From NCBI RefSeq assembly GCF_001307195.1, contig NZ_CP012808.1:186001-250000 (forward strand): a DNA stretch of 64,000 nt, written 5' to 3'. The position numbers were made by a program, and so were the translations under genes. The DNA comes from Acinetobacter equi. Its GTDB lineage: Bacteria; Pseudomonadota; Gammaproteobacteria; Pseudomonadales; Moraxellaceae. This document shows positions 46,068-53,074 of this stretch, piece after piece (within the stretch, counting starts at the first letter, position 1; each line of letters starts with the position of its first letter). The notes under the pieces were generated by a model. It searched no databases and had not been told where the DNA came from. It was given only the letters and a program-made list of their open reading frames with translations.

Positions 46068-46995
46068 GAATCGTTTTGAACAAATTCGATCGATTAACAA
46101 TCTTGTTATCACTTCCAATGAATTCATGGTCGCTTTCACAGGCATACAAGATTGCGTAAAAAGAAGTATTTCATTTAGCGAACCAGTTGGATGTATGCTT
46201 CTTGCTGAAGGAGGACTTGGAAAAACAACCCTCTGTAAAACAATCTTGAGTCTTATGCCTCGTACAGAAAAAATTGAGACGGATCATAAGAAAAATATCA
46301 TCCCTGTATGCTATGTAGAGGTACCATCGCCTGCCACAGTTAAATCATTAGCAATAACGATGCTCAAAGAGCTTGGCGATCCTACTTATGAAAATGGGTA
46401 TGGCACTACTGAATACTTAACTAGCAGGCTTATTTATTTACTCGCACAATGCGAAACTAAGCTTATATTCTTAGATGAATTTCACCATTTATTTGAGCGT
46501 AAACCAACATCTACAAGAATGAATCGGACTACAGGCAATTGGCTTAAAACGCTAGTAAACCGAACAGGGATTAGTTTTTGTTTAGTTGGTTTACCTGAGT
46601 TTGTCCCACTACTTCAAGTTGATAGCCAGATTGCTCGTAGATTCCCTTTCATCTACCACCTAAATCCATTAACTGTTGATCCTTCAAGTGGCGGGAGCAT
46701 GTTTGCATTTCTTGCTGAAGTTGCAAGAACACTCAATAAGCAAAATATCACTTTCTCACCACCTCTAAATAGCCAACTTGTAGGCATGCAAATTCAACTA
46801 GCAACAAAAGGCTATCACTCATATGTAATGAGCCTGATTAGGGAAAGTATCGCACATGCTTTACATGATAATAGGCAAGTAATAACTCCCCTCGATTTCA
46901 GTTATTCATGGAAATTAGGCATCACGCTCTACATTAGCAAACAAAATAAAAATCCATTTGAAATGAACATTTCACAAATCATTTCATTAATTTAA
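46054..46995 (+). CDS. tnsC: Transposition AAA+ ATPase TnsC (TniB-like)
   Basis: A 313-residue AAA+ protein that links target selection to the transposase. ATG 46054 lies after TTGGAGG and inside the tnsB end; a longer frame from 46006 lacks an SD. Walker A is LAEGGLGKTT at 50-59, Walker B is KLIFLDEFHH near 145, and FCLVGLPEF with an Arg-finger-like IARRFPF follow. The size is nearer TniB than Tn7 TnsC (about 555 residues). The split tniQ/tnsD starts 11 bases after its stop. Confidence 0.9.
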   Translation: MEKFENRFEQIRSINNLVITSNEFMVAFTGIQDCVKRSISFSEPVGCMLLAEGGLGKTTLCKTILSLMPRTEKIETDHKKNIIPVCYVEVPSPATVKSLAITMLKELGDPTYENGYGTTEYLTSRLIYLLAQCETKLIFLDEFHHLFERKPTSTRMNRTTGNWLKTLVNRTGISFCLVGLPEFVPLLQVDSQIARRFPFIYHLNPLTVDPSSGGSMFAFLAEVARTLNKQNITFSPPLNSQLVGMQIQLATKGYHSYVMSLIRESIAHALHDNRQVITPLDFSYSWKLGITLYISKQNKNPFEMNISQIISLI

Positions 46996-47006
46996 TAGTC
47001 AGAATT

Positions 47007-47246
47007 ATGCAAAATCCTCTTTTAATACAAGCAATACCTCATGAAGATGAATCACCAATGAGTTTCTTGTTAAGAACAGCAGAACTCAATGCACATAGTT
47101 CAATTTTTAATTTAATAGGCAAAGAAAAGTATAAATCTATCATTCGTCAGTCTTTGAATTATCATATTTCTGATATGAAACGCTTCACTCAAGTGTTAGA
47201 AGTATTAAATCTTGATAGTTCTTATAAATTTCTAGCTTTTGAAAGA
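47007..47246 (+). pseudogene. tniQ/tnsD-type targeting gene, 5' part (cut off by the IS)
   Basis: About 80 codons with the typical TniQ start (LLIQAIPHEDESPMSFLLRTAELN), running up to the left end of an IS3-family element. The frame then continues into the IS and stops at 47357. Removing the IS together with its terminal repeats joins this part in frame to the segment at 48523-50232, giving a TnsD-like protein of about 650 residues. The insertion therefore separates the N-terminal TniQ segment, which contacts TnsC, from the rest. Confidence 0.8.
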
Positions 47247-47313
47247 TTGATGTGTGCTGAAAAAAACGGAGACTTTAACTTGGTAAACTACACATACTCA
47301 TCAGGAGTTTACC

Positions 47314-47613
47314 ATGAGCAAAAAACAAAAGATTTATACAGCAGAATTCAAAGCTGAAGCAATCAAAGCTATTGATTCAAACAATGGCAATGTTTCAGAA
47401 ACAGCACGACTGCTTGGCATTTCAATGCAAACCCTTTCAAATTGGTACAATAAAGCAAAAGCTGGAAAATTAGTAGGCACACAACAATATTCACCTGATC
47501 TCGTTGCTCTTCTCGAGGAAAATAAAAAACTGAAGCAGCAACTTAAAACCGCTGAAATGGAAAGAGAATTTCTAAAAAAAGCAGCAGCGTACTTTGCCAA
47601 AGAAAGTCAGTAA
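47314..47613 (+). CDS. IS3-family transposase OrfA
   Basis: A 99-residue DNA-binding protein. The helix-turn-helix is NGNVSETARLLGISMQTLSNWYNKAK, followed by a leucine zipper (LLEENKKLKQQLKTAEMEREFLKKA). AGGAG precedes the ATG. The A7 run at 47574-47580 lies in the phase needed for slippage, and a -1 shift there continues without stops into orfB, giving the OrfAB fusion transposase. Confidence 0.9.
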   Translation: MSKKQKIYTAEFKAEAIKAIDSNNGNVSETARLLGISMQTLSNWYNKAKAGKLVGTQQYSPDLVALLEENKKLKQQLKTAEMEREFLKKAAAYFAKESQ

Positions 47614-47624
47614 AGTACGTACAT

Positions 47625-48479
47625 ATGAAACAGCAAAAACATGCATACTCAGTCACTATGATGGCTCGGTTACTCCACGTTTCAGTTTCTGGATTTTATG
47701 AATGGTTAAAATATGGCTTAAGTAAGCGGGTTATTCAGAGAAATCATCAAACAATATTGGTTAAAATTGCTCACCAAGAAACCAATGAAAGCTATGGTTA
47801 TATTCGTTTAACCAAGTACTTACAGGCACAAGGAATAGAAATTAGCGAGTATGCAGTTCGTTGTATTAAAAAACTTAATCAGCTGTATTGTAAGCGGCAT
47901 AGGCGTTTCAAAAAAACAACTCATAGCGACCATCAACGTACGGTTTACAATAATTTGTTAGAGCAAAATTTTACAGTGACTGCTCCAAACATTGCATGGG
48001 TAAGTGACATTACATACGTGTGGACAGCTGAAGGATGGCTGTATTTAGCGGCTTTAAAAGATCTTTGCAGCAAACAAGTAGTTGGGTATAGCTTGAGTGA
48101 ACGGATGACGTCACAGCTCGTTTGCAATGCACTGAGCATGGCGATTCGAAATCATAAACCCTCTCAAGACTTGATTATTCACTCTGACAGGGGCAGCCAA
48201 TACTGTAGTCATGAATATCGAAAGATACTTGAAAAATATGGATTTCAGGGATCAATGAGTAAACGCGGTGATTGCTTCGATAATGCTCCTATTGAGAGCT
48301 TCTGGGGAATATTAAAAAATGAATTGGTTCATCATCGCAATTATAAAACAAGGGAAGAAGCTAAAGCAGATATTACAAAATACATAGAGCTATTTTATAA
48401 TCAGCAGAGAATTCAGAAAGGATTGGACTTTAAGACACCAAATCAAATGGCAGAAGACTTTTACAGGATGGCTGCCTAG
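47625..48479 (+). CDS. IS3-family transposase OrfB
   Basis: A 284-residue rve-type catalytic protein. The DDE residues are in AWVSDITYVWTAEG, IHSDRGSQYCS and NAPIESFWGILKNEL. An N-terminal HTH_21 region (YSVTMMARLLHVSVSGFYEW) is present. It lies in the -1 frame relative to orfA and is probably made mainly as the OrfAB fusion. The frame is intact, so the IS may be active. Confidence 0.9.
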   Translation: MKQQKHAYSVTMMARLLHVSVSGFYEWLKYGLSKRVIQRNHQTILVKIAHQETNESYGYIRLTKYLQAQGIEISEYAVRCIKKLNQLYCKRHRRFKKTTHSDHQRTVYNNLLEQNFTVTAPNIAWVSDITYVWTAEGWLYLAALKDLCSKQVVGYSLSERMTSQLVCNALSMAIRNHKPSQDLIIHSDRGSQYCSHEYRKILEKYGFQGSMSKRGDCFDNAPIESFWGILKNELVHHRNYKTREEAKADITKYIELFYNQQRIQKGLDFKTPNQMAEDFYRMAA

Positions 48480-48522
48480 AATTTCCCAAGTAGAAGTGTC
48501 CTGTTATTTCAGCACACATCAA

Positions 48523-50232
48523 AAATGGGGGAAACTCAAAATTAATAATAATTTGTTAGAACTTCAAACATTTTCCTATTGTCCTAAATGTCTTTCTATT
48601 GAACCTTTCTTTAGAAAAATTTGGTTATTCAAACCTATCTACGCATGTCCTATCCATTCAATCTTTCTTATTGATCGATGTGATAATTGTGGAGTTCATA
48701 TCAAGCTCCAAACAGGAACTATTACACATTGTCCAATTTGTAGCTTTGAATACTCTCAAGCTATTAAAAGACACTGTAATACAATTCAAAATATTGAATG
48801 GTTTATGAATATTCTTAAAGAAAGTGATACTAAATTCTTTCATGAATTTACATCGTATTGGTTAGCAATTGAAAATTTCGCCAACTTACAGACACCACTA
48901 AATCTAGAAGATCAATTACACATAACCTTTGAATATTTCACTAATCAAGCTCTTTCAATCACAAGATTAAGTCAATGGATTAATAATAGAATTGAATTAG
49001 CACACCCTAGAATCCAACTTCTCTCTTTTCTTAAAGAGCAGAAAAATTTTTATTATTATCACAAATATATTCAATTAATTGAGAAAAACTGCAAGCCATA
49101 TGTTCCTAGCTTCGAATCTAAAATTATAAAACTGCTTCCTAGTGAAACAATGTTAGTTTTGGACATTGGGCGCGGAAAATTTAAAAGCTTAGTGAAACAG
49201 GATTTTCTTAATTTAGGCAAAGATTTTTATGATTTTAATTGTTTTCTAAGCACTGATGTAGAAAAATTTATGGTCTCAAATACTCTACAATTTTCACAAT
49301 ATAAAACCATTCAAAATCTTAATGAATCTAAAGATGATACTTCTCAATTACGCTTAAATGAAGTTGCGGAAAAACTTGATATTAATTACGAAACAGCAAG
49401 AAAGTTAGTTAAAACTCACTGGTTCAATAAACAAAACCAGAAAAGAACTCGATCATCAATAAAGATTTCTCTCATAGATCTTGAAATATTTGATTCTAAT
49501 TATATTCTGGCTTCAGCGTTAGCAAAGAAACTTGCTATTAATCCCACAAATATTGTTGAGAAGCTTTCAAGCCTTGGTATCAAAGCAATTAGTGGTCCTC
49601 ATATTGATAATCAGCCTATCAATATATTTTCTCGATCATCAATAGAGAATATTCAGCGCGATGAAATTTGTGAAATAGATCATTACCCAACTAGAACAGG
49701 TCGCTCTAAATCTAAGTCAAAAAACCATATAGAGCAAAATACTGATTCTTTAACAAAAGCAGCTAACCAGCTTAAAATTAGTCTACAGCAGGTAATTTTT
49801 CTTACTCACGTCGGTATTCTTACAAGGAGTCATACCCACCCTATTTCTATAAGAATTGAAAAAACATCTATAGAAGCACTTAAAAATAAAACCCAAAATA
49901 ATGACTACGTTTCTATTAAAGGTGCCGCTAATTTACTAAATTGCACTCCTATTTGGCTTGTTCAATACTGGTGTAAAACAGGGTTTTTAGAAATTGAGGA
50001 ATTGATCTATTGGAGATTAATAAAAAAAAGTCAACTTGATAAAGTTATTAAATTAAAAGAAGAATATCTAACAGGTGCTGAAGCTAGTGCATTGCTAAAT
50101 ATGCATCACTCACATATCACAAATTTGCAAAAACAAGGGTTAATTAAAGCATATTATATGGGTAAAACTAATAAAAAAATTAGGCTATTTAAACGGAAAG
50201 ATATAATGCGTATCAATCTAGAAAGCTCCTAA
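48523..50232 (+). pseudogene. tniQ/tnsD-type targeting gene, 3' part with zinc site and HTH repeats
   Basis: About 570 codons. An open frame from GTG 48496, inside the right end of the IS, could still be translated as a truncated protein. Cys/His pairs in FSYCPKCL, YACPIHSI, RCDNCG and HCPICS form the TniQ zinc sites. The C-terminal 300 residues contain five successive helix-turn-helix-like segments (LNEVAEKLDINYETARKLV; ALAKKLAINPTNIVEKL; KAANQLKISLQQVIF; GAANLLNCTPIWLVQYW; EASALLNMHHSHITNLQ). These are presumably the part that reads the attachment site, as TnsD does at glmS. Without its N-terminal segment the protein probably cannot recruit TnsC. Confidence 0.75.
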
Positions 50233-50617
50233 ATCAATGATTAAGAAAAATAGCATAAGAAAATATGCTAACAGGTATCCTAACCTATATGTCAAAGAAA
50301 TATATGAAAGCTTTAATAGACCTCTTTCATAATTGTATTTTTGTTAATCAGTAAAAAGCTCTAAGCCTTATATTTTTTGTCTTTTACCTCAAATTCTATG
50401 ATTCTTATTTGATTAAAAAATGATTCATGAAAGAACTCTTATATTTATCAAAATGACATGGGAAGTGTCGTTTTTATTCCATAATGACACTGGTTGTGTC
50501 GCAAGACAATGTCATTGAGTGTCGCAGTAACACTTAACATATTGATTTTACGTATACCAAAATGACAAGCGATGTGTCGTATTACGTTACTTCGTTAAAT
50601 GATATTTTTTATACTTA
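50233..50617. other. Right end of the Tn7-like element and flank
   Basis: No supported gene; a 31-codon frame at 50237-50332 is not convincing. The region holds the right-end repeats and, beyond 50591, AT-rich flank. A short AGCATA/TATGCT hairpin after tnsD lacks a T tract. Confidence 0.5.
50452..50580 (-). repeat. Right-end array of transposase-binding repeats
   Basis: Inverted copies of the left-end 20-mer occur at 50452-50471, 50483-50502 and 50561-50580 (AATGACA-N4-GTGTCG core), and a degenerate half-copy at 50506-50525. The copies are spread over 129 bases, against 63 for the left array, so the ends are asymmetric as in Tn7. Confidence 0.8.
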
Positions 50618-51070
50618 TCAATTTAAAAGACTTCTTTCCTCTGTATATAAATGCTGTCGAGTAACAATAATTGAATTTTGGCATAGATAAAATTTCATAT
50701 TAGATGCAAGAATGCTAAAAGTTTTTTTATTATCTATTGTGTAAATATTCCATTCATAATAATTAAGATTATTTTTAATAATTATATTTTCTGATACTTC
50801 TATTTTTAATATTATTGGATTAGAAATATTATAATGATGCTCTCCAATTTTAGAATTAATATCAATTACGATATCAATTACATTATGAAATATAATACTG
50901 CCTTTTGTTAATCTAAAACTAAAAGGTGCCTCATCATTCATTGGACCTTCTAAAATATAATCTATATCGAGTAAAAAATTTATTTCCCACTCTTCAACAA
51001 CATACTTCATACTATGAATCATACAATCATGAAATTCATATTCATTTTTCATCATATAGCTTTTATTCAT
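50618..51070 (-). CDS. Small hypothetical protein
   Basis: A 150-residue protein that I cannot name. It begins NEYEFHDCMIHSMKYVVEEWEI and is rich in beta-type alternating Ile/Asn/Glu, resembling small immunity-like or DUF proteins common in Acinetobacter; that is impression only. ATG 51070 is the longest start; the Met pair at codons 6-7 is an alternative. No signal peptide. It is the first gene outside the right end of the transposon. Confidence 0.55.
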   Translation of the reverse strand: MNKSYMMKNEYEFHDCMIHSMKYVVEEWEINFLLDIDYILEGPMNDEAPFSFRLTKGSIIFHNVIDIVIDINSKIGEHHYNISNPIILKIEVSENIIIKNNLNYYEWNIYTIDNKKTFSILASNMKFYLCQNSIIVTRQHLYTEERSLLN

Positions 51071-51211
51071 ATTAAAAATATTATTCTAGAATTGCACATT
51101 ATCTTTTTAAAATCTAAAAAACTTTCTATTTCTTAGCACGATAAAATATTTAAATTGGTATAGAGATGAAATATGGATAAATCTATTAAAATTAAATTTT
51201 ATAAGTACATC

Positions 51212-51691
51212 TTAAATACTTTCAATTGTTAATAAAACTTCTTTATTCTCTAAACCACCAGCAAATCCAACTAATTTACCATTTGCTCCAACGACTCTAT
51301 GGCACGGTGCAATAATAGAAATTGGATTTTTTCCATTCGCAGCCCCTACAGCACGAACCGCTTTAACATTACCAATTTGTTCAGCAATATCTTTATAACT
51401 TCGTGTTTCACCAAATGGAATAGTCAGTAAACTTTGCCAAACTTTCTTTTGAAAATCTGTTCCATAAAACTCTAATGGAAGATCAAACTCATAGCGCTGA
51501 CCCTTAAAATATTCATTTAACTGTTGTTGTGTTCTTAATAAAATTGGATGTTGAGAATTAAATACAGATGAAGCTATGGGGACACGTTTAGGATTTTCAT
51601 TTTCCCAAAGTACAGCAACTAAAGCTAAATCATGCGCAACCAATTTTAAAGTGCCAACAGGTGAAGACATTTCAAGATAAGCATATTCCAT
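51212..51691 (-). CDS. ogt: Methylated-DNA--protein-cysteine methyltransferase (Ogt/AGT)
   Basis: A 159-residue suicide repair protein that removes the methyl group of O6-methylguanine. The acceptor Cys is in IIAPCHRVVGANG near residue 128. The helix-turn-helix is GETRSYKDIAEQIGNVKAVRAVGAANGKNP, followed by GGLENKEVLL. It starts 26 bases after the guanidinium exporter on the same strand, so both may be read from the riboswitch-controlled transcript. Confidence 0.93.
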   Translation of the reverse strand: MEYAYLEMSSPVGTLKLVAHDLALVAVLWENENPKRVPIASSVFNSQHPILLRTQQQLNEYFKGQRYEFDLPLEFYGTDFQKKVWQSLLTIPFGETRSYKDIAEQIGNVKAVRAVGAANGKNPISIIAPCHRVVGANGKLVGFAGGLENKEVLLTIESI

Positions 51692-51717
51692 GATTTAGCC
51701 TCTATTGTTAATTTATT

Positions 51718-52032
51718 TTATGATGCTATTTTCATTAAAACTAAGCCTGCAATAATTAATACAGCAGCAAGCATCCTTAACGCACTTGCAGGTTCACCTA
51801 AAATAAAAATACCAACGAGAAATGAACCTATTGCACCAATTCCTGTCCATACCACATAAGCTGTACCTAAGGGTAAAGAACGCATGGCATAAGCCAATAA
51901 ACCAAAACTTAATAACATGAAAACAATAGTAATTATACTTGGCGTAAGTTTAGTAAAACCATCTGAGAGCTTCATACTATACGCCCAAATAATTTCAAAA
52001 ATACCCGCAAATATTAATACAACCCAAGCCAA
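51718..52032 (-). CDS. gdx: Guanidinium exporter Gdx (SMR family, SugE type)
   Basis: A 104-residue protein with four membrane helices. The essential Glu is in FAGIFEIIWAYSMK, and RSLPLGTAYVVWTGIGAIG is the SugE/Gdx signature that separates guanidinium exporters from EmrE-type drug pumps. It antiports guanidinium with protons as an antiparallel dimer. The start is TTG at 52032, 9 bases after GGAG; no in-frame ATG is near. A guanidine-II riboswitch lies upstream, confirming the substrate. Confidence 0.93.
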   Translation of the reverse strand: MAWVVLIFAGIFEIIWAYSMKLSDGFTKLTPSIITIVFMLLSFGLLAYAMRSLPLGTAYVVWTGIGAIGSFLVGIFILGEPASALRMLAAVLIIAGLVLMKIAS

Positions 52033-52053
52033 AACACTGATCTCCTTTATCTA

Positions 52054-52110
52054 TCAGGTCGTCCTGAGTGATTTCTTTTTATAGCAATATAAAAAGGATG
52101 GTCGTCCATC
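52054..52110 (-). promoter_or_regulatory. Guanidine-II (mini-ykkC) riboswitch
   Basis: On the minus strand two hairpins with ACGA loops occur: GATGG-ACGA-CCATC (52110-52097) and TCAGG-ACGA-CCTGA (52067-52054), 29 bases apart. These are the defining parts of the guanidine-II riboswitch. The SD of gdx (AAGGAG, about 52042-52047) starts 6 bases after the second hairpin, which fits control of translation start by guanidine. Confidence 0.92.
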
Positions 52111-52184
52111 TATATAAATGAGAATTAAATTATAGCAAAGCCATTCGGTACATTTATAAAAAATTGTATCAAATCTCAATAAAG

Positions 52185-52221
52185 TAAAAAGTGCCATTTA
52201 TATCAAATATAAATGGCACTT
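52185..52221 (-). terminator. Terminator of the copper operon
   Basis: A perfect 15-bp stem (52189-52203 with 52207-52221; AAGTGCCATTTATAT and its complement) with a 3-base loop. The minus strand continues TTTTTAC. It lies 35 bases after the copB stop. Confidence 0.85.
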
Positions 52222-52255
52222 AATATTTCACATTCTATTTAGATCAATTCATTTT

Positions 52256-53074
52256 TTAAAATAAAAACTGAATTCCCGCTCCATAAACCCAACCATGTTC
52301 AGATGACTCTTCATCTTGCCATGCGGTCTGTTTATCGCCACGTTCATATTTATAGCCAATATCAATAAATGGCATAACCTGTTTAGTGATTTCATAACGA
52401 AGTTCTGAACCTGCACGAATTTCACTTAAACCAGACTTTTTGGCATATTTAGAATGGTCACAGAATACAATATCTGAATGTAAATATGGCTGTAAAATCA
52501 ACTTTTGAGTCAACAATACATCTCGATCTGTTTCAATATTCAATAAGAACTGCTGATCTTTACCTGTATAAAAATTTATATCGGTATCAAAAAAATACGG
52601 TGCTAAACCATTTAAACCCACAACAAAATAAGTTTGGCTTTTATTCTCTTCATGATCTGGATGATAAGTATGTCGAAGACCGACTTGAATATCCCAGAAC
52701 TCTTCAAATGCACGGCTGTACATCAACTTAGTTTCATATTTAGTTCGTTCCGATTCGGGTTTTTCTGAATTTAGTTGTAAAAACAACTTATTTTCATCTG
52801 TACCTAACCACATTTCTAACTGGTTATGGAACGCACCTTGACCATCTTCTTTGAGCCATTTTGTTTCAATTTCAGTTGAAACATTTATTTGCCCACCATG
52901 CTCCGAGGAATGATCTGCATGAACAACAGGAGGATCATAAGGTACCGATTCTTCATAAGCTTTTACATTACTGTTTTTATGATTAATTTCATTTTTTTCT
53001 GCATATACAGTTGCAGAACAAAGCAGTAAAGTTACGCCTAAAATACGGACACTCATGACATTAGTGATGTTCAT
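52256..53074 (-). CDS. copB: Outer-membrane copper resistance protein CopB
   Basis: A 272-residue outer-membrane beta-barrel protein. ATG 53074 has a perfect AAGGAGG SD 6 bases upstream and overlaps the end of copA by 14 bases; a longer frame to 53149 has no SD. The signal peptide (VMSVRILGVTLLLCSATVYA) is followed by a short His/Asn-rich linker and the CopB barrel (WLGTDENKLFLQLN, RAFEEFWDIQVGLRH, YFFDTDINFYTG, GSELRYEITKQVMPFIDIGYKY, GAGIQFLF). It aids copper tolerance with CopA. Its Met/His-rich N-terminal domain is shorter than in Pseudomonas CopB. Confidence 0.92.
   Translation of the reverse strand: MNITNVMSVRILGVTLLLCSATVYAEKNEINHKNSNVKAYEESVPYDPPVVHADHSSEHGGQINVSTEIETKWLKEDGQGAFHNQLEMWLGTDENKLFLQLNSEKPESERTKYETKLMYSRAFEEFWDIQVGLRHTYHPDHEENKSQTYFVVGLNGLAPYFFDTDINFYTGKDQQFLLNIETDRDVLLTQKLILQPYLHSDIVFCDHSKYAKKSGLSEIRAGSELRYEITKQVMPFIDIGYKYERGDKQTAWQDEESSEHGWVYGAGIQFLF

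Larger units (their letters stand above)
47247..48522 (+). mobile_element. IS3-family insertion sequence inside tnsD
   Basis: An insertion of about 1.27 kb bounded by an imperfect terminal inverted repeat of about 36 bp: TTGATGTGTGCTGAA at the left and its reverse complement at the right, then a partly matched inner part ending CTTGG. It encodes OrfA and OrfB of an IS3-type transposase. I find no clear direct duplication (flanks AGA and AAA), so the exact borders are uncertain; a shorter version, 47253-48516, is also compatible. Removing either version restores the tnsD frame. Confidence 0.85.
37270..50586 (+). mobile_element. Tn7-like transposon inserted after nrdB
   Basis: A 13.3-kb element defined by oppositely oriented arrays of a 20-bp repeat (GCGACACATAnnnTGTCATT type) at 37282-37344 and 50452-50580. 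Between them lie tnsA, tnsB, tnsC and a split tniQ/tnsD at the right side, and cargo at the left. TTACT occurs just outside both arrays (37265-37269 and 50587-50591) and fits the 5-bp duplication of the family, which sets the borders given here. Such a match could arise by chance, and the inferred tips begin CGT rather than the usual TGT, so borders are uncertain by some bases. The position next to the nrdB stop suggests site-specific targeting. Confidence 0.8.

Noticed and set aside
50237..50332. 31-codon frame after tnsD
   Set aside because: No SD, no motif, and AT-rich composition make chance likely.
37270..50586. Possible CRISPR-associated transposon (CAST)
   Set aside because: No Cas genes, no repeat-spacer array and no Cas12k-type protein are present. 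The short repeats near the ends are transposase-binding sites, and the targeting gene is of TnsD type.
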